Source: Thermoclostridium caenicola
GTDB lineage: Bacteria > Bacillota > Clostridia > DSM-8532
Assembly: GCF_900142095.1 (NCBI RefSeq)
Contig: NZ_FQZP01000007.1
Coordinates: 36,902 to 100,901 of the forward strand
Direction of reading: 5' to 3'
Length of the DNA: 64,000 nt
Numbering within the stretch: the stretch's first letter is position 1; the number at the start of each line of letters is the position of its first letter. The translations under genes were made by a program, and so were the position numbers. Shown here piece after piece: positions 1 to 9,385 of the stretch. The notes under the pieces are model-generated. The model did not search any database and was not told the origin of the DNA. It was given only the letters and a program-made list of their open reading frames with translations.

Positions 1-288
1 CCGCCGCATGTCGGCCTCCATCCTGGCTCCCATGATATGGCCCCAGGAGGTGATGTAGTACTGGCAGAAGTACCGGATGATATAAAGGACAAACAACCCG
101 GCTGCTGAGAGAAGGATGATCTCCAGCATATTGTCAGGCCTTTTTCCGTACACTTCGTCCAGCAGGTACTGGATCAGCACAGGGAAAAAGACATCGATCC
201 CACACAGGACGGTGGCACAGAACATATCCAGAAAAAACATGCCTTTATAAGGCTTATAATAACGAATAAACGCTTTCAGCTTATCCAT
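1..288 (-). CDS. ABC transporter, membrane domain N-terminus (cut by window edge)
   Basis: Only the first 96 codons are inside the window; the gene runs off the left edge. The frame begins MDKLKAFIRYYKPYKGMFF, then has two hydrophobic stretches (about residues 17-43 and 57-75) separated by a short polar segment with Asp-Glu-Val. It ends in a region resembling the first intracellular loop of ABC exporters (GARMEADMRR). This is the usual start of a fused membrane/ATPase half-exporter of the MsbA/LmrA type; the ATPase part is not visible. The start at 288 has a GAGG ribosome site 9 nt upstream. A second ATG six bases further out sits too close to that site. The substrate cannot be inferred. A promoter candidate lies at 318-346. 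Confidence 0.8.
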   Translation of the reverse strand, partial: MDKLKAFIRYYKPYKGMFFLDMFCATVLCGIDVFFPVLIQYLLDEVYGKRPDNMLEIILLSAAGLFVLYIIRYFCQYYITSWGHIMGARMEADMRR

Positions 289-317
289 GGTCATCAACCT
301 CGAAGTTTAGTCTTATC

Positions 318-346
318 ATTTTAAAGCATCGGCATGGAGAATTCAA
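318..346 (-). promoter_or_regulatory. Sigma-A-like promoter for the ABC exporter gene
   Basis: On the minus strand a TTGAAT box and a TAAAAT box are separated by 17 bases, placed about 30 bp before the exporter start at 288. The rest of 289-544 holds no supportable gene; the short plus-strand frames there lack ribosome sites and recognisable composition. Confidence 0.6.
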
Positions 347-544
347 CCTTTACGCACATGTTTGAAACGGAACAATGCCCGGTTCAGCACTCCGTGTTCC
401 AAATGCGCGTGGAATTCCTTATTCTTTCAGTAAACGGCAAAGAACCTGCGTCACACGCATTATGCCGTATTCCGGCGCCGGCAGTACCGGTTGGGCATGT
501 GGGCAGGTTCCTGGTTCATATTCCGGTGTTATGATTGGGAAAGG

Positions 545-2140
545 TTACTTTAAGATGAACAGATCCTCCCTGTCCTTATCAGACAGGGTCCTTCCCGCCA
601 GTTGCTTCTCAGCCTGCTGCACCAACATGCGGGTATCATACAGGGGGATCAGGATCAAATCCTTCAGTTTGAAGCTTACCAACGTCCTGAAATCAGATGA
701 GATTCCCAGCAGGGGAGCGATGCGGCCCAGTTTTTTTCTGCTCTCCCAACGCCAAATAATGGCTTCGGATCCGTCCCCCTGTGTGATCAGACAGGTTTTA
801 TCGGCATCAAAGGTAACTTTTACAACAGGTGCCGACATGCCCTTCAACTCAGCCACCGGCTTTCCGGATTCAGCTTCATAACAGCGGAGGCTGTAATCGT
901 CCATGCAGACGAACAGGTATTCTCCTTCCGCATCGAATAAAACGCGCAAGGCAGCAATTTCAAAATCATCGAGGCTATAGCGTTCTTCATAGCTTCCGAG
1001 ATCCACCAGGCGAACGCTGTTATCCGGGCAGATCATTGCAAGCAACTGCTTGTTGTCATCTACAGCAATGCTTTTCATGCTCTCCTCTTCCCGGAATGCG
1101 AAGAGTTCCTCTCCGGTTTCACAGCTGTATATTTTTACTTCCAGGCTGTTTTGAATCACAACCTTGCTGTTTTGGGCACAGAAAAGGATCGTCTTGGGGA
1201 TCATCTCTTTTATTTCCACAACCGTGCTCAAATCCGCAGTACGGATGATTTTCACGCCACCCCAGGTTATAGCCGCATAAAGCGATCCATCGGAACTGAT
1301 AAATTTGCTGTGCAAACTGGTGTCCACATGGGTTTGGGTTACCGGTTCCAGCGTCAGGCCATCATATACCAGCATTGTCCCATCCTTGGCCGGCGCAAAG
1401 ATCTTGCCACCCCCGTCAATGTATTGGGCAAAGAGCAGATTATGTCCGGTTTCAATCATGCCGGCCAAATCTTTGGTTTCCCAATCCCAAACGGCTATCT
1501 GCCCGGAATCGGCGGTATAGGTCAGAAGCCTGCTGCCATCGGGATTAAAACTGCATCCGCCGATGCTGCCGTAATGGTCGGACAGAACCAGGGCATCCTC
1601 ATTTTTCAGGTCCCTGAGGATAATAGCCTTATTGGAGCTATTATAGGAGACCGCCATCACACCGGCGTGGACAGCAATATTGTTGATGCTCTGGGGCAGC
1701 GTAATCCTTGAAAAAGCATATTCCCACCCGATACCATCCATGACCCACAGGCGGATGGTTCCGTCTGCAGAAGATGATAACAGGTATCCATCCATGATGA
1801 CGTAATCGGTGACAAATCCGCCGCTGATAAAGGTATGTAACAGCATATCCTCGGAAATATCCAGCACGTTGATCTTTTCGCTTTCCCTGAACACCAGCAG
1901 GTTCGGGTTATAGGGGGAGAACTCCATCAAGCTTATGCCGGAATAGTCGAACAGGCGTGAAATGATCCTTTGTCCGCTGAAGGTAAAGACATCCAGCGCG
2001 CCTTTTCCTTTTGAGATAAGGCTAAAATTCTCTGTGGAAAAATCGCTGGAAGATACGGCCACAATTCCATCGGAAATGGCTACGTCGGTGACCTCCTTGT
2101 AATGGATCCGGTAATCACCGATAAGGCTCTGGTTCTCCAT
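545..2140 (-). CDS. WD40-repeat protein: C-terminal part of a broken TIR-WD40 gene
   Basis: The 531-residue frame is a series of beta-propeller-like repeats of about 40 residues: hydrophobic strands, GSR/GTI turns, and endings such as IAVWDW, IRLWVMD and AIIWRWE. The ATG at 2140 has no ribosome site. The propeller frame continues in frame upstream of it to about 2195 (ending ...GTNSGQALLFD), so 2140 is an artefact of the first ATG rather than a true start. Just upstream, in another frame, lies the N-terminus of a TIR domain (2142-2381). Known clostridial proteins join an N-terminal TIR domain, a membrane helix and WD40 repeats. I infer that a deletion removed the middle of such a gene and shifted the frame, leaving this part probably untranslated. 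TIR-WD40 proteins are often linked to immune or signalling roles, but the function of this one is unknown. Confidence 0.6.
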   Translation of the reverse strand: MENQSLIGDYRIHYKEVTDVAISDGIVAVSSSDFSTENFSLISKGKGALDVFTFSGQRIISRLFDYSGISLMEFSPYNPNLLVFRESEKINVLDISEDMLLHTFISGGFVTDYVIMDGYLLSSSADGTIRLWVMDGIGWEYAFSRITLPQSINNIAVHAGVMAVSYNSSNKAIILRDLKNEDALVLSDHYGSIGGCSFNPDGSRLLTYTADSGQIAVWDWETKDLAGMIETGHNLLFAQYIDGGGKIFAPAKDGTMLVYDGLTLEPVTQTHVDTSLHSKFISSDGSLYAAITWGGVKIIRTADLSTVVEIKEMIPKTILFCAQNSKVVIQNSLEVKIYSCETGEELFAFREEESMKSIAVDDNKQLLAMICPDNSVRLVDLGSYEERYSLDDFEIAALRVLFDAEGEYLFVCMDDYSLRCYEAESGKPVAELKGMSAPVVKVTFDADKTCLITQGDGSEAIIWRWESRKKLGRIAPLLGISSDFRTLVSFKLKDLILIPLYDTRMLVQQAEKQLAGRTLSDKDREDLFILK

Positions 2141-2141
2141 G

Positions 2142-2381
2142 TCAAACAGAAGAGCCTGTCCCGAGTTGGTGCCCAGGCACAGGTAGATTTGACGAGCTGG
2201 GAAGTTCCTCCTGATCCCGGAAAACCCTGCTCACTTTTTTCTTGCAGCCTTTTTTAATCAAGCTTCTGGGAACCCTGAAGGTTTCCAGCATCCTGTGCAA
2301 CTTTTCAGCTATGGTTTTATCAGGCTCGGTATGGCGGTAGCTGATAAAGGCATCGTATTTATAGCTTCCATTCTGTTGCAT
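2142..2381 (-). pseudogene. TIR-domain N-terminal fragment
   Basis: From the ATG at 2381 (GGAG ribosome site 7 nt upstream) the frame reads MQQNGSYKYDAFISYRHTE and later VFRDQEELPSSSNL. These are TIR box 1 (YDAFISYRH) and the RDxxELP box 2 of bacterial TIR proteins. After SSNL the frame goes into about 13 unrelated residues and stops. From about 2195 the neighbouring frame encodes WD40 sequence (LCLGTNSGQALLFD). The remaining half of the TIR fold, including the region that carries the catalytic Glu in NADase TIRs, is missing. The gene is therefore a remnant of a TIR-WD40 fusion after an out-of-frame deletion. An alternative start at 2414 lacks a ribosome site. Confidence 0.75.
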
Positions 2382-2432
2382 AAGCTTACTCCATCCAAAA
2401 CGATTCCAGCCCATATCTGGCCGTTACCATAA

Positions 2433-2461
2433 ACATTACATGGCACAACTTTCCATGTCAA
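2433..2461 (-). promoter_or_regulatory. Possible promoter for the TIR-WD40 remnant
   Basis: On the minus strand a perfect TTGACA is followed after 17 bases by TAATGT, which matches the -10 consensus only at its ends. It lies about 50 bp upstream of the TIR start at 2381. An ACATGG/CCATGT inverted repeat falls inside the spacer and could alternatively be the weak end structure of the permease gene upstream. Confidence 0.4.
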
Positions 2462-2479
2462 TAACTATCCTTTATGGCA

Positions 2480-4162
2480 TCAACCTTCCAACTTCCGGTA
2501 GGCCCGCTCCGCGGTTGTCCCCAAAAGTTTTAACCCTGCCAGCGACAAGCCTGCCAGAATCAGGATGATCAGGCCATAGAGCAGAGCCGGATTCATATTA
2601 TGCCGGAGCATTCCATAGCACACGACGCCCAGAACCACAATGAGCAGCATGCCGGCCAGCATGCCCAGGACCACATTGAAGTTTTGCTTGATGGCTTCAT
2701 TGGGATTGTTCCAGTGGAGCTTGGGCCGGTTCAGATCGATGAGTATCCCGATAAGGCAAGCCGGAAAGATTGCCGCGGCACTGAGCAGGAAACTGGACAG
2801 CCAGAGCCCGAACCCCAGCCGCAAGGTAAACGCCATGGCCAGTGAAGCGGTCAGGACGCTGAGCAGGGATATGGAATAGCCTGCCAGAAGCTTTCCGGCG
2901 GCCTGGATCCGCGGCCTGACCGGGATGCTCTTGAGGATCCACAGGCATTTGCCTTCACGGGAATAGGTGCTTGAAACAGCCGCATTGAAAGATCCAAACA
3001 GCAGCAGGATACCGGACAGGATCAGGACCAGCGCAGGAGAGGATCGGTATTGACGGATGAACGCATAGAGCGCCTCCACATCCGCATCCTGGGCAAAATT
3101 ACCGCCAAAAAGCGGCATACACAGGATCACCGGACCGATGATGATACCGATGAGGGAATTGAGCGCATAGACCGGCGTTCTCAGGATACCCTTCCACTCA
3201 TTCTTGAAAAAGACCATGACGGGTAATGATCCTTTATATGTCAGTTCCCTGTTAATAGTCTTCTTTTCGGCCTCCAGCTGGGCCGTTGCCCCTTTCTGGT
3301 AAATCACGGAGGCCAGCAGCCAGACCGGTATGAAGCAAACGGCAGATGCCAGGATAAGCATACCCAGATTTTTCAAGGCCTCAGCCCCTGTATGGGAAAG
3401 GGCCTTGGTGATCCAGACCGCGGGCGGGAATATCCTTCCCGACCATTCAACCAACCCGTCGCTTTCCTGCAGGATCCGGGTGTATAACTCCATCTCCGTC
3501 AGATTCTCGGGTATCCTGGAAAGCAGCAGGTTCTGCCCGACAAACAGAACCAGGAACAGGATAATCGAGCCCACGATGATGAGGAGGTCCCTTCTCCTGG
3601 AACGGCTGACCACATGCATCAGGACCAGGGACAGCAGGGAGGACAGGACCAGGGGCACAATGGGCAGCAGGAGGACGGATACCAGAGCCATGATATAATA
3701 GAGAACCCCCTTCTGTTCCCCTGTGCCGTAGATGATGACAGGCGGCAGCATGAAAAACAGGGCTATGGGATATTCCCCCAGCAGGACCAGCATGAACTTG
3801 GACAGAAATACGCTGCTCTGCTTAATGGGCAGGGATACCAGAAACTCGGTATCCCTGGCCAGGAACAAGGCTCCCAGGATGTAGAAAATGCCGAAGAAAA
3901 GAATAAGAAGTCCGGCAGACGCCGCTCCCATGGTAATAATGATTTGGGTTGATTTAATCGGTAAAAGCGAAGCAGCTTTGTGGAATCCAAGCATCATGTA
4001 GGTGTAGAAAAAGACAAACATCCCCAGGGTAAAAAGAACGGCTGAGGCTAACCCTATGGCCTTCCACATCTCCTTTTTGTCATGCCTGAAGTTGTACCTT
4101 GCCATAGAGAGACCAAACCTGGCATTGATTTGCAATTTCAGGAGGCTCAGGAACTTATTCAT
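2480..4162 (-). CDS. ABC-2-like transporter permease
   Basis: About 560 residues with roughly twelve hydrophobic segments in two clusters and a central hydrophilic loop (around residues 300-330). This is the layout of large Gram-positive ABC permeases such as EcsB-like proteins. The ATP-binding partner lies just upstream at 4155-4892 and the two frames overlap by 8 bp, so translation is probably coupled and the pair forms one transporter. The ATG at 4162 has a GGAGG site 11 nt upstream, inside the ATPase gene's last codons; a GTG at 4171 sits on top of that site and is less likely. Nothing indicates the substrate; export or membrane/protein homeostasis is typical of the family. Confidence 0.8.
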   Translation of the reverse strand: MNKFLSLLKLQINARFGLSMARYNFRHDKKEMWKAIGLASAVLFTLGMFVFFYTYMMLGFHKAASLLPIKSTQIIITMGAASAGLLILFFGIFYILGALFLARDTEFLVSLPIKQSSVFLSKFMLVLLGEYPIALFFMLPPVIIYGTGEQKGVLYYIMALVSVLLLPIVPLVLSSLLSLVLMHVVSRSRRRDLLIIVGSIILFLVLFVGQNLLLSRIPENLTEMELYTRILQESDGLVEWSGRIFPPAVWITKALSHTGAEALKNLGMLILASAVCFIPVWLLASVIYQKGATAQLEAEKKTINRELTYKGSLPVMVFFKNEWKGILRTPVYALNSLIGIIIGPVILCMPLFGGNFAQDADVEALYAFIRQYRSSPALVLILSGILLLFGSFNAAVSSTYSREGKCLWILKSIPVRPRIQAAGKLLAGYSISLLSVLTASLAMAFTLRLGFGLWLSSFLLSAAAIFPACLIGILIDLNRPKLHWNNPNEAIKQNFNVVLGMLAGMLLIVVLGVVCYGMLRHNMNPALLYGLIILILAGLSLAGLKLLGTTAERAYRKLEG

Positions 4163-4892
4163 GGATAACACTTCCTCCCTCGGTCAGCTCCAGGAAGATG
4201 CTCTCCAGGGACTTGTCATCCGTTCGGCGAAGCTCATCCAGGGTACCGACAGCAATAATTCTCCCCTTGTTGATGATACCGATGCGGTGGCAAAGCCTTT
4301 CCGCCACCTCCAACACATGGGTGGAGAAGAACACGGTATAACCTTTCTGGCAATGCCGGTTCATCTCCTCCTTCAAAAGATGGGCGGATTTGGGATCAAG
4401 GCCCGTCAGGGGCTCGTCGAGAATCCAGAGTGGCGGGTTGTGAAGGAGTGCCCCGGCAAGGATGATCTTCTGCTTCATGCCGTGGGAATAGCTTCTGATG
4501 GGCTGGCCTGCAGCCTGCCTCATATCAAACATATCCAGGTATTTCTCAATATTCCGCTTCCGCTCCTCATGGGAAACCTCATAAACATCGGCGATAAAAT
4601 TCAGGTACTCAATCCCGGTCAGCCGGTCATAGATATCGTGGGAATCCGGCACATAGCCTATGCTCATCTTGGCCTTGATGGGCTCCTTCCCAATATCATG
4701 GCCGTTGATGGTAATAGTACCCGAATCAGGAGTAAGCACACCGGTGATCATCTTGATGGTTGTCGTTTTTCCAGCGCCGTTTGGGCCCAGGAATCCGAAT
4801 ATCTCTCCGGGTCTGACTTCCAGGGAAATATCGTCAACCGCTTTTACCTTTCCTTTAGCATAGCTCTTGGAAACATTCCTGATGGAAAGCAA
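4155..4892 (-). CDS. ABC transporter ATP-binding protein
   Basis: A single nucleotide-binding domain of about 245 residues. Walker A is GPNGAGKTT, the signature is SYSHGMKQK, Walker B/D-loop is WILDEPLTGLDP, and the switch histidine is in FSTHV. This belongs to the CcmA/EcsA-like class that drives ABC-2 permeases. The frame starts with GTG at 4901, but the AGGAAAGG ribosome site abuts it; the TTG at 4892 (MLSIRNVSKSY) has correct spacing and fits the family N-terminus. It forms an operon with the permease at 2480-4162. Confidence 0.87.
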   Translation of the reverse strand: MLSIRNVSKSYAKGKVKAVDDISLEVRPGEIFGFLGPNGAGKTTTIKMITGVLTPDSGTITINGHDIGKEPIKAKMSIGYVPDSHDIYDRLTGIEYLNFIADVYEVSHEERKRNIEKYLDMFDMRQAAGQPIRSYSHGMKQKIILAGALLHNPPLWILDEPLTGLDPKSAHLLKEEMNRHCQKGYTVFFSTHVLEVAERLCHRIGIINKGRIIAVGTLDELRRTDDKSLESIFLELTEGGSVIHE

Positions 4893-4940
4893 AACAACCA
4901 CCCTTTCCTGAGTTCTGTCTCAAGTCTATCATGAGGATCA

Positions 4941-4990
4941 GCAAAAAGATAGGCCCTTGCCGAGTTTTCTTTCGGTTCGGCAAAAGGCCT
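4941..4990 (-). terminator. Terminator of the P-type ATPase gene
   Basis: In the minus-strand RNA a 13-14 nt arm (AGGCC..TTGCCGA) pairs with TCGGCAA.GGCCT across a 13-nt loop, followed by a run of five T. It separates the ATPase transcript (stop at 5026) from the downstream ABC operon. Confidence 0.75.
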
Positions 4991-5025
4991 GGGACATGTG
5001 CCATGGAAACGATATCGGCGCAGTT

Positions 5026-7719
5026 TCAGTTCTGCTCCATCCCGGCTTTCTGCATAGAGCCGGGTTTTCTGGCACCCACAATACCCACCAGGACGGGCAC
5101 AAGCAGGCTGATACCTCCTGCAATCAGCCATTCGTTTACGGTCAGGGCCGAGGTTCCGAAGATGGCTGAAAGGAACGGCAGGTAGATGATTCCCAGCAGC
5201 AGGAGAAGGGAAGACAATACGGCAAGGATCAGGTACTTGTTTGAAAGCAAGGGTATTTCGAACAGGCTTTTATTTTCCGACTTGCACTCAAAAACATGGA
5301 TCAGCTGGGACAGGACCAGGGTCACCAGCGCGGCGGTCCTTGCCGTAGCCAGGCTTCCACTCATGGTATGGACAATGACAAAGCTTGCTATGGTGGACAG
5401 GGCGATGAACACGCCCCTTACCAGGATCAACCTGGCCAGCCCGTGCGAGAAAACGCTTTCGTTGGGCGATCGGGGTGGTCTGTCCATGATATCCGGTTCG
5501 CCCGGCTCCATCCCAAGGGCAATGGCAGGAAGGCCATCGGTGGCCAGGTTAACGGCCAGAACCTGGGCGGGAAGCAGCGGAATGGGCAGGCCCATGAGCA
5601 TGGACAGGAACATGGTGAGCACTTCGCCCACGTTGCAGGACAATAAGTACCGGATGAACTTGCGGATATTGGAATAGATATTGCGCCCTTCCTCCACAGC
5701 AGCCACGATGCTGGAGAAATTATCATCCATCAGGATCATGGACGCGGCCTGCCGGGTTACGTCCGTACCCGATTTCCCCATGGCAATGCCGATATCCGCG
5801 TCCTTTACCGCCGGGGCATCGTTCACCCCGTCTCCCGTCATGGCAACGATATTGCCCTTATTGCGAATAGCCCGTACAATCCTGAGCTTATGCTTCGGAA
5901 ATACCCTGGCAAAAACCGTTGCCTTCCGGCATGCTTCCTCCAGTTCCCTATCGGACATCTGATCGATTTCATGGCCGTTGATGACCAGGTCGCCTTCCCT
6001 GTAGATATCCATGGCCCTGGCAATGGCCGTGGCGGTTTCGACATGGTCGCCGGTAATCATGACCGTCCTGATCCCGGCGCGCCGGCATTTGGCAACCGCT
6101 TCGATGGCTTCTTTCCTGGGCGGATCGGTCATGCCCGCCAGTCCGATGAAAACCAGCTGGGATTCCAGGTCATCCCGCCGCAACTGGGACGGCTGAACGG
6201 TGCGGTAGGCAAAGGACATGACCCGCAGAGCCCGGGAAGTCATGGCGCTGCATTCATCTCTCAGTTTCTCCCGGTCATCATGGGTGATATCCCTTTCCCT
6301 GTCGCCAACCATGATCTTTGTGCATTTGTCAATGATGATTTCAGGAGCGCCCTTGGCAAAAAGGAAGAGCTCACCGCCGGGGGTCCGGCAGATGACCGAC
6401 ATGAGTTTTCGCTCCGAATCAAAGGGTATTTCCCTGACCCTTCTGTAAGCGCCGAAGACGGCATTCCTGTCAAGCCCGGCATCGATGGCTGCCCGTACCA
6501 GCGCCACCTCCGTGGGATCCCCTTCTATGTCAAGGCCGGTTTCCGAATCACCGTCCATAATTCGGGCATTGTTGCAGAGCATGCCGATCTTTAAGAGGAG
6601 CTTCAGGCCTGTGGTCTTCTCCACATGGACTTCCCTTCCCCGGCACCAGGCGCCGAGCCTGCCATGTTCGTTCCTGCGCAGCACATACGGGTTTTTCCCT
6701 GCATAGGCTTCAACCACGGTCATCCGGTTCTCGGTAAGGGTTCCCGTCTTGTCCGAGCAGATGACGGTGGCACAGCCCAGAGTCTCAACAGCGGGCAGCC
6801 GCCTGATGAGGGCGTTTTTCTGGACCATCCTCCTGACGCCGATGGCCAGGGCAATGGTGACAACAGCAGGCAATCCTTCAGGGACAGCTGCCACCGCCAG
6901 GCTGATACCGCCAAGCAGCATCTGGATGACAGGCTCGCCCCTCACAATGCCCAGAAGTGTTACAATAGCACATATGATCAGGCATCCGGTGACCATGTAT
7001 TCACCCAGTTTCTCCAGCTTTTTCTGGAGAGGCGTTTCCTGCGCACCGGCCGTTTCCATCATTTCAGCAATCCTGCCCATTTCAGTTTCCATGCCGGTCA
7101 CCAGGACCAGGGCTCGTCCGGTACCGTTCGTGATCATGCTGCCCATATAGACCAGGTTCCTGGGACTTAAGTCCATCAGACCGGCGTTGATCTGATCCGT
7201 CCGGAATTTGGCCACCGGTATGGATTCACCGGTCAGCATGGATTCATCCGCAAAAAGGTTATTGGCTTCCAGCAGGACCGCATCTGCAGGCACGCGGTTC
7301 CCGGCCTCCAGAACAACCACATCCCCGGGCACTACCTCTTCGGCAGGAATGTCCCGGATCACCCCATCCCTGACAACCTTCGCGTGGGGCGCCGCCAGAT
7401 TCATCAGCGCCTCCAGGGCTTTTTCCGTCCGCAATTCCTGGAAGAATCCCAGAAGCCCGTTCAGGATGATAATGGCCAGGATGGCAATCCCTTCGCTGTT
7501 CTCTCCCATAATAAACGAGATGATGGAAGAAGCGATCAGGATGATGATCATGAGGTCCGTAAACTGGGACAGCAGGATCTTTATCCAGCCATGGCCCTTT
7601 GCGGATTTCAGGACATTTTTCCCATGTATCTCCAGCCTTCTCTGGGCCTCCTCAGTGCTCAGCCCGTGTACGGCATTTCCCGAATAGTCCATTACAGGAA
7701 GTTGCTTCTCCGCTTGCAC
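5026..7719 (-). CDS. Cation-translocating P-type ATPase (PMCA/SERCA-like, probable Ca2+ exporter)
   Basis: About 897 residues with the full P2-ATPase plan. There is an N-terminal cation ATPase domain (LSTEEAQRRLEIHGKNVL), an actuator TGES motif, the phosphorylation motif CSDKTGTLT with Asp about residue 323, and KGAPE in the nucleotide domain. TGDGVNDAPAVKDADIG is the hinge, and six C-terminal membrane helices close the protein. Membrane helix 4 carries VAAVPEGLPAV, the PEGL motif of Ca2+/Na+ type IIA pumps, so active cation export (Ca2+ most likely) is inferred. The longest frame starts with TTG at 7761, but the GTG at 7719 (QAEKQLPVMDYSG) has AAGGAG seven bases upstream and is preferred. 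A terminator follows at 4941-4990. It is divergent from the ytaF-like gene. Confidence 0.9.
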   Translation of the reverse strand: MQAEKQLPVMDYSGNAVHGLSTEEAQRRLEIHGKNVLKSAKGHGWIKILLSQFTDLMIIILIASSIISFIMGENSEGIAILAIIILNGLLGFFQELRTEKALEALMNLAAPHAKVVRDGVIRDIPAEEVVPGDVVVLEAGNRVPADAVLLEANNLFADESMLTGESIPVAKFRTDQINAGLMDLSPRNLVYMGSMITNGTGRALVLVTGMETEMGRIAEMMETAGAQETPLQKKLEKLGEYMVTGCLIICAIVTLLGIVRGEPVIQMLLGGISLAVAAVPEGLPAVVTIALAIGVRRMVQKNALIRRLPAVETLGCATVICSDKTGTLTENRMTVVEAYAGKNPYVLRRNEHGRLGAWCRGREVHVEKTTGLKLLLKIGMLCNNARIMDGDSETGLDIEGDPTEVALVRAAIDAGLDRNAVFGAYRRVREIPFDSERKLMSVICRTPGGELFLFAKGAPEIIIDKCTKIMVGDRERDITHDDREKLRDECSAMTSRALRVMSFAYRTVQPSQLRRDDLESQLVFIGLAGMTDPPRKEAIEAVAKCRRAGIRTVMITGDHVETATAIARAMDIYREGDLVINGHEIDQMSDRELEEACRKATVFARVFPKHKLRIVRAIRNKGNIVAMTGDGVNDAPAVKDADIGIAMGKSGTDVTRQAASMILMDDNFSSIVAAVEEGRNIYSNIRKFIRYLLSCNVGEVLTMFLSMLMGLPIPLLPAQVLAVNLATDGLPAIALGMEPGEPDIMDRPPRSPNESVFSHGLARLILVRGVFIALSTIASFVIVHTMSGSLATARTAALVTLVLSQLIHVFECKSENKSLFEIPLLSNKYLILAVLSSLLLLLGIIYLPFLSAIFGTSALTVNEWLIAGGISLLVPVLVGIVGARKPGSMQKAGMEQN

Positions 7720-7893
7720 ACCATCACTCCTTAGGTACGATACGGTAAACCACCTGGACAATGTATCCTATGCTGTTTCCGGGCGTATTAGTACAGGCTC
7801 TGAAGGGAAGCCGCTGAGGGAAGCCACGGTTTCTTAACTCTGCTTCACAGGGTTGCATATCATATGAAGAGGCCTTCGCAAGGTGGCTTTACT

Positions 7894-8538
7894 ATGTGGA
7901 TATTGGCTATGACCCTTATATCAAGCTTCGACTGTGTTTTGGCGGGTATGTCCTATGCATCCAGGGGCATCCGGATCCCTTCCCTGTCGAAGTTCCTCAT
8001 TTTTCTCACAGCCCTGTTGGTCGGTTGCCTTTCCGAACGGGTTTCCGTATCGTTGACCGGACTTCTCCCCCCCGGCCTGTCCGAGGTTCTGGGGCGTATC
8101 ATGCTTGGCCTTTTGGGATTGCTCATGCTGCTGACAACCCTTAAGGACAGCAAGCCCAAGCATAAAAAAAAGAGCCTTCCGGATAATTCTCCCAGAACGC
8201 TCTTTAAGCTTGTACTCAAATCAGCCGGTATCACCATCCAGGTCCTGAAGCACCCTTCGGAAGCCGATATCGATCGATCGGGCCGAATAGACCCTCTGGA
8301 ATCCGTCCTTCTGTCCATCGCCCTCACGCTGGACTCGGTAGGGCTGATCCTGTGCAGCGCTCTCATCGGCCAGAACACCCTTCTCTTCCCCATAGCCCTG
8401 AGCATCGGGCAGTTGCTGGGCCTCATTGCAGGCGAAAAGCTGGGAGCCAGGATCATGGCCAGGTTTTCATCCCCATTGGCCAAATACCTGCCGTCCCTGC
8501 TCCTGATCCTGATGGCCGGAATCGGATTCATGCAATAA
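7894..8538 (+). CDS. ytaF: YtaF-like sporulation/MntP-family membrane protein
   Basis: A 214-residue hydrophobic protein with about six membrane helices, in two halves joined by a charged, positively rich loop ([12 protein letters not shown]). Helix 1 carries [13 protein letters not shown] and helix 4 [16 protein letters not shown], the twin Asp-containing helices of the MntP/YtaF family. A segment [13 protein letters not shown] between the halves is typical of YtaF. YtaF proteins are conserved in endospore formers; their substrate is not established. The ATG at 7894 has AAGGTGG seven bases upstream, while the in-frame ATG at 7864 has none. The last 11 bp overlap the 3' end of the convergent exonuclease III gene. 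Region 7720-7893 between the divergent genes shows no riboswitch I could recognise. Confidence 0.8.
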   Translation: MWILAMTLISSFDCVLAGMSYASRGIRIPSLSKFLIFLTALLVGCLSERVSVSLTGLLPPGLSEVLGRIMLGLLGLLMLLTTLKDSKPKHKKKSLPDNSPRTLFKLVLKSAGITIQVLKHPSEADIDRSGRIDPLESVLLSIALTLDSVGLILCSALIGQNTLLFPIALSIGQLLGLIAGEKLGARIMARFSSPLAKYLPSLLLILMAGIGFMQ

Positions 8539-9283
8539 CCAGTTCAACGGGGCAATGATCGGAACCGTAGACATCGGACAGGATAGCGGCATCCACAAGC
8601 CTGGACCTGAACCGTTCGGAGACGCAGAAATAGTCGATGCGCCACCCCACATTCTTTTCCCTGGCCTTGAACATATAGGACCACCAGGTGTAGGCGTCGG
8701 TCCTGTCCGGGTAAAAATACCGGAAGGTATCGATGAACCCGGATTCCAGGAGCTGGGTCATCTTGCTCCTTTCCTCCGGCGTAAAGCCCGCATTGTTCTG
8801 GTTTGATTTGGGATTCTTCAGATCGATCTCCTTATGAGCCACGTTGAGATCCCCGCAGAAGATGACAGGCTTTTGGACATCCAGCGAGAGCAGGTAGTTT
8901 CTCAAATCATCCTCCCATTTCATCCTGTAGGGCAGCCTCTCCAATCCTCTCTGGGCATTGGGGGTATAGATGTTGACCAGAAAATAATCCTCAAATTCAA
9001 GGGTTATCATACGGCCTTCATGGTCATGTTCGTCGATGCCCATGCCGTAGGTTACCTTAAGGGGCTGTATTTTTGTAAACACAGCGGTTCCGGAATAGCC
9101 TTTCTTTTCAGCGTAATTGAAGAAGAGGGTATATCCTTCCAGCTCCAGATCCAGTTGACCCTCGCTCAGCTTGGTTTCCTGAAGGCACAGAATATCCGGC
9201 GATTTGCTGTCAAGAAAATCAAAAAATCCTTTCGCTATGACAGAGCGTAAACCATTGACATTCCAAGAAATCAATCGTGTCAT
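8528..9283 (-). CDS. xth: Exodeoxyribonuclease III
   Basis: 251 residues, the usual length of the ExoA/Xth AP-endonuclease family. Motifs in order: [19 protein letters not shown] (metal-binding Glu), Tyr and Asn in the VNIYTPNAQ segment, [15 protein letters not shown] and the C-terminal GSDHCPV with the catalytic His. It removes abasic sites and degrades 3' ends in base-excision repair in the cytoplasm. The start MTRLISWN has GGATGGAG just upstream. The leader (9284-9320) contains a GGAGCCG/CGGCTCC stem with a 17-nt loop but no T-run, so it is not a terminator. Confidence 0.95.
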   Translation of the reverse strand: MTRLISWNVNGLRSVIAKGFFDFLDSKSPDILCLQETKLSEGQLDLELEGYTLFFNYAEKKGYSGTAVFTKIQPLKVTYGMGIDEHDHEGRMITLEFEDYFLVNIYTPNAQRGLERLPYRMKWEDDLRNYLLSLDVQKPVIFCGDLNVAHKEIDLKNPKSNQNNAGFTPEERSKMTQLLESGFIDTFRYFYPDRTDAYTWWSYMFKAREKNVGWRIDYFCVSERFRSRLVDAAILSDVYGSDHCPVELVIA

Positions 9284-9385
9284 TTTTCATCTCCATCCTT
9301 TCGGGAGCCGCGCGGCGCTGTGCAGGTCGGCTCCATTTTCAAATCTATCTGCCAGTCACATGTTCCCGGGATCGGTGCCCCGCTC

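Noticed and set aside
334..881. Short plus-strand frames near the left edge
   Set aside because: No ribosome site; they overlap the WD40 remnant and its downstream spacer.
7720..7893. A manganese (yybP-ykoY) riboswitch before the P-type ATPase or the YtaF-like gene
   Set aside because: Expected from gene types, but the conserved blocks could not be found on either strand.
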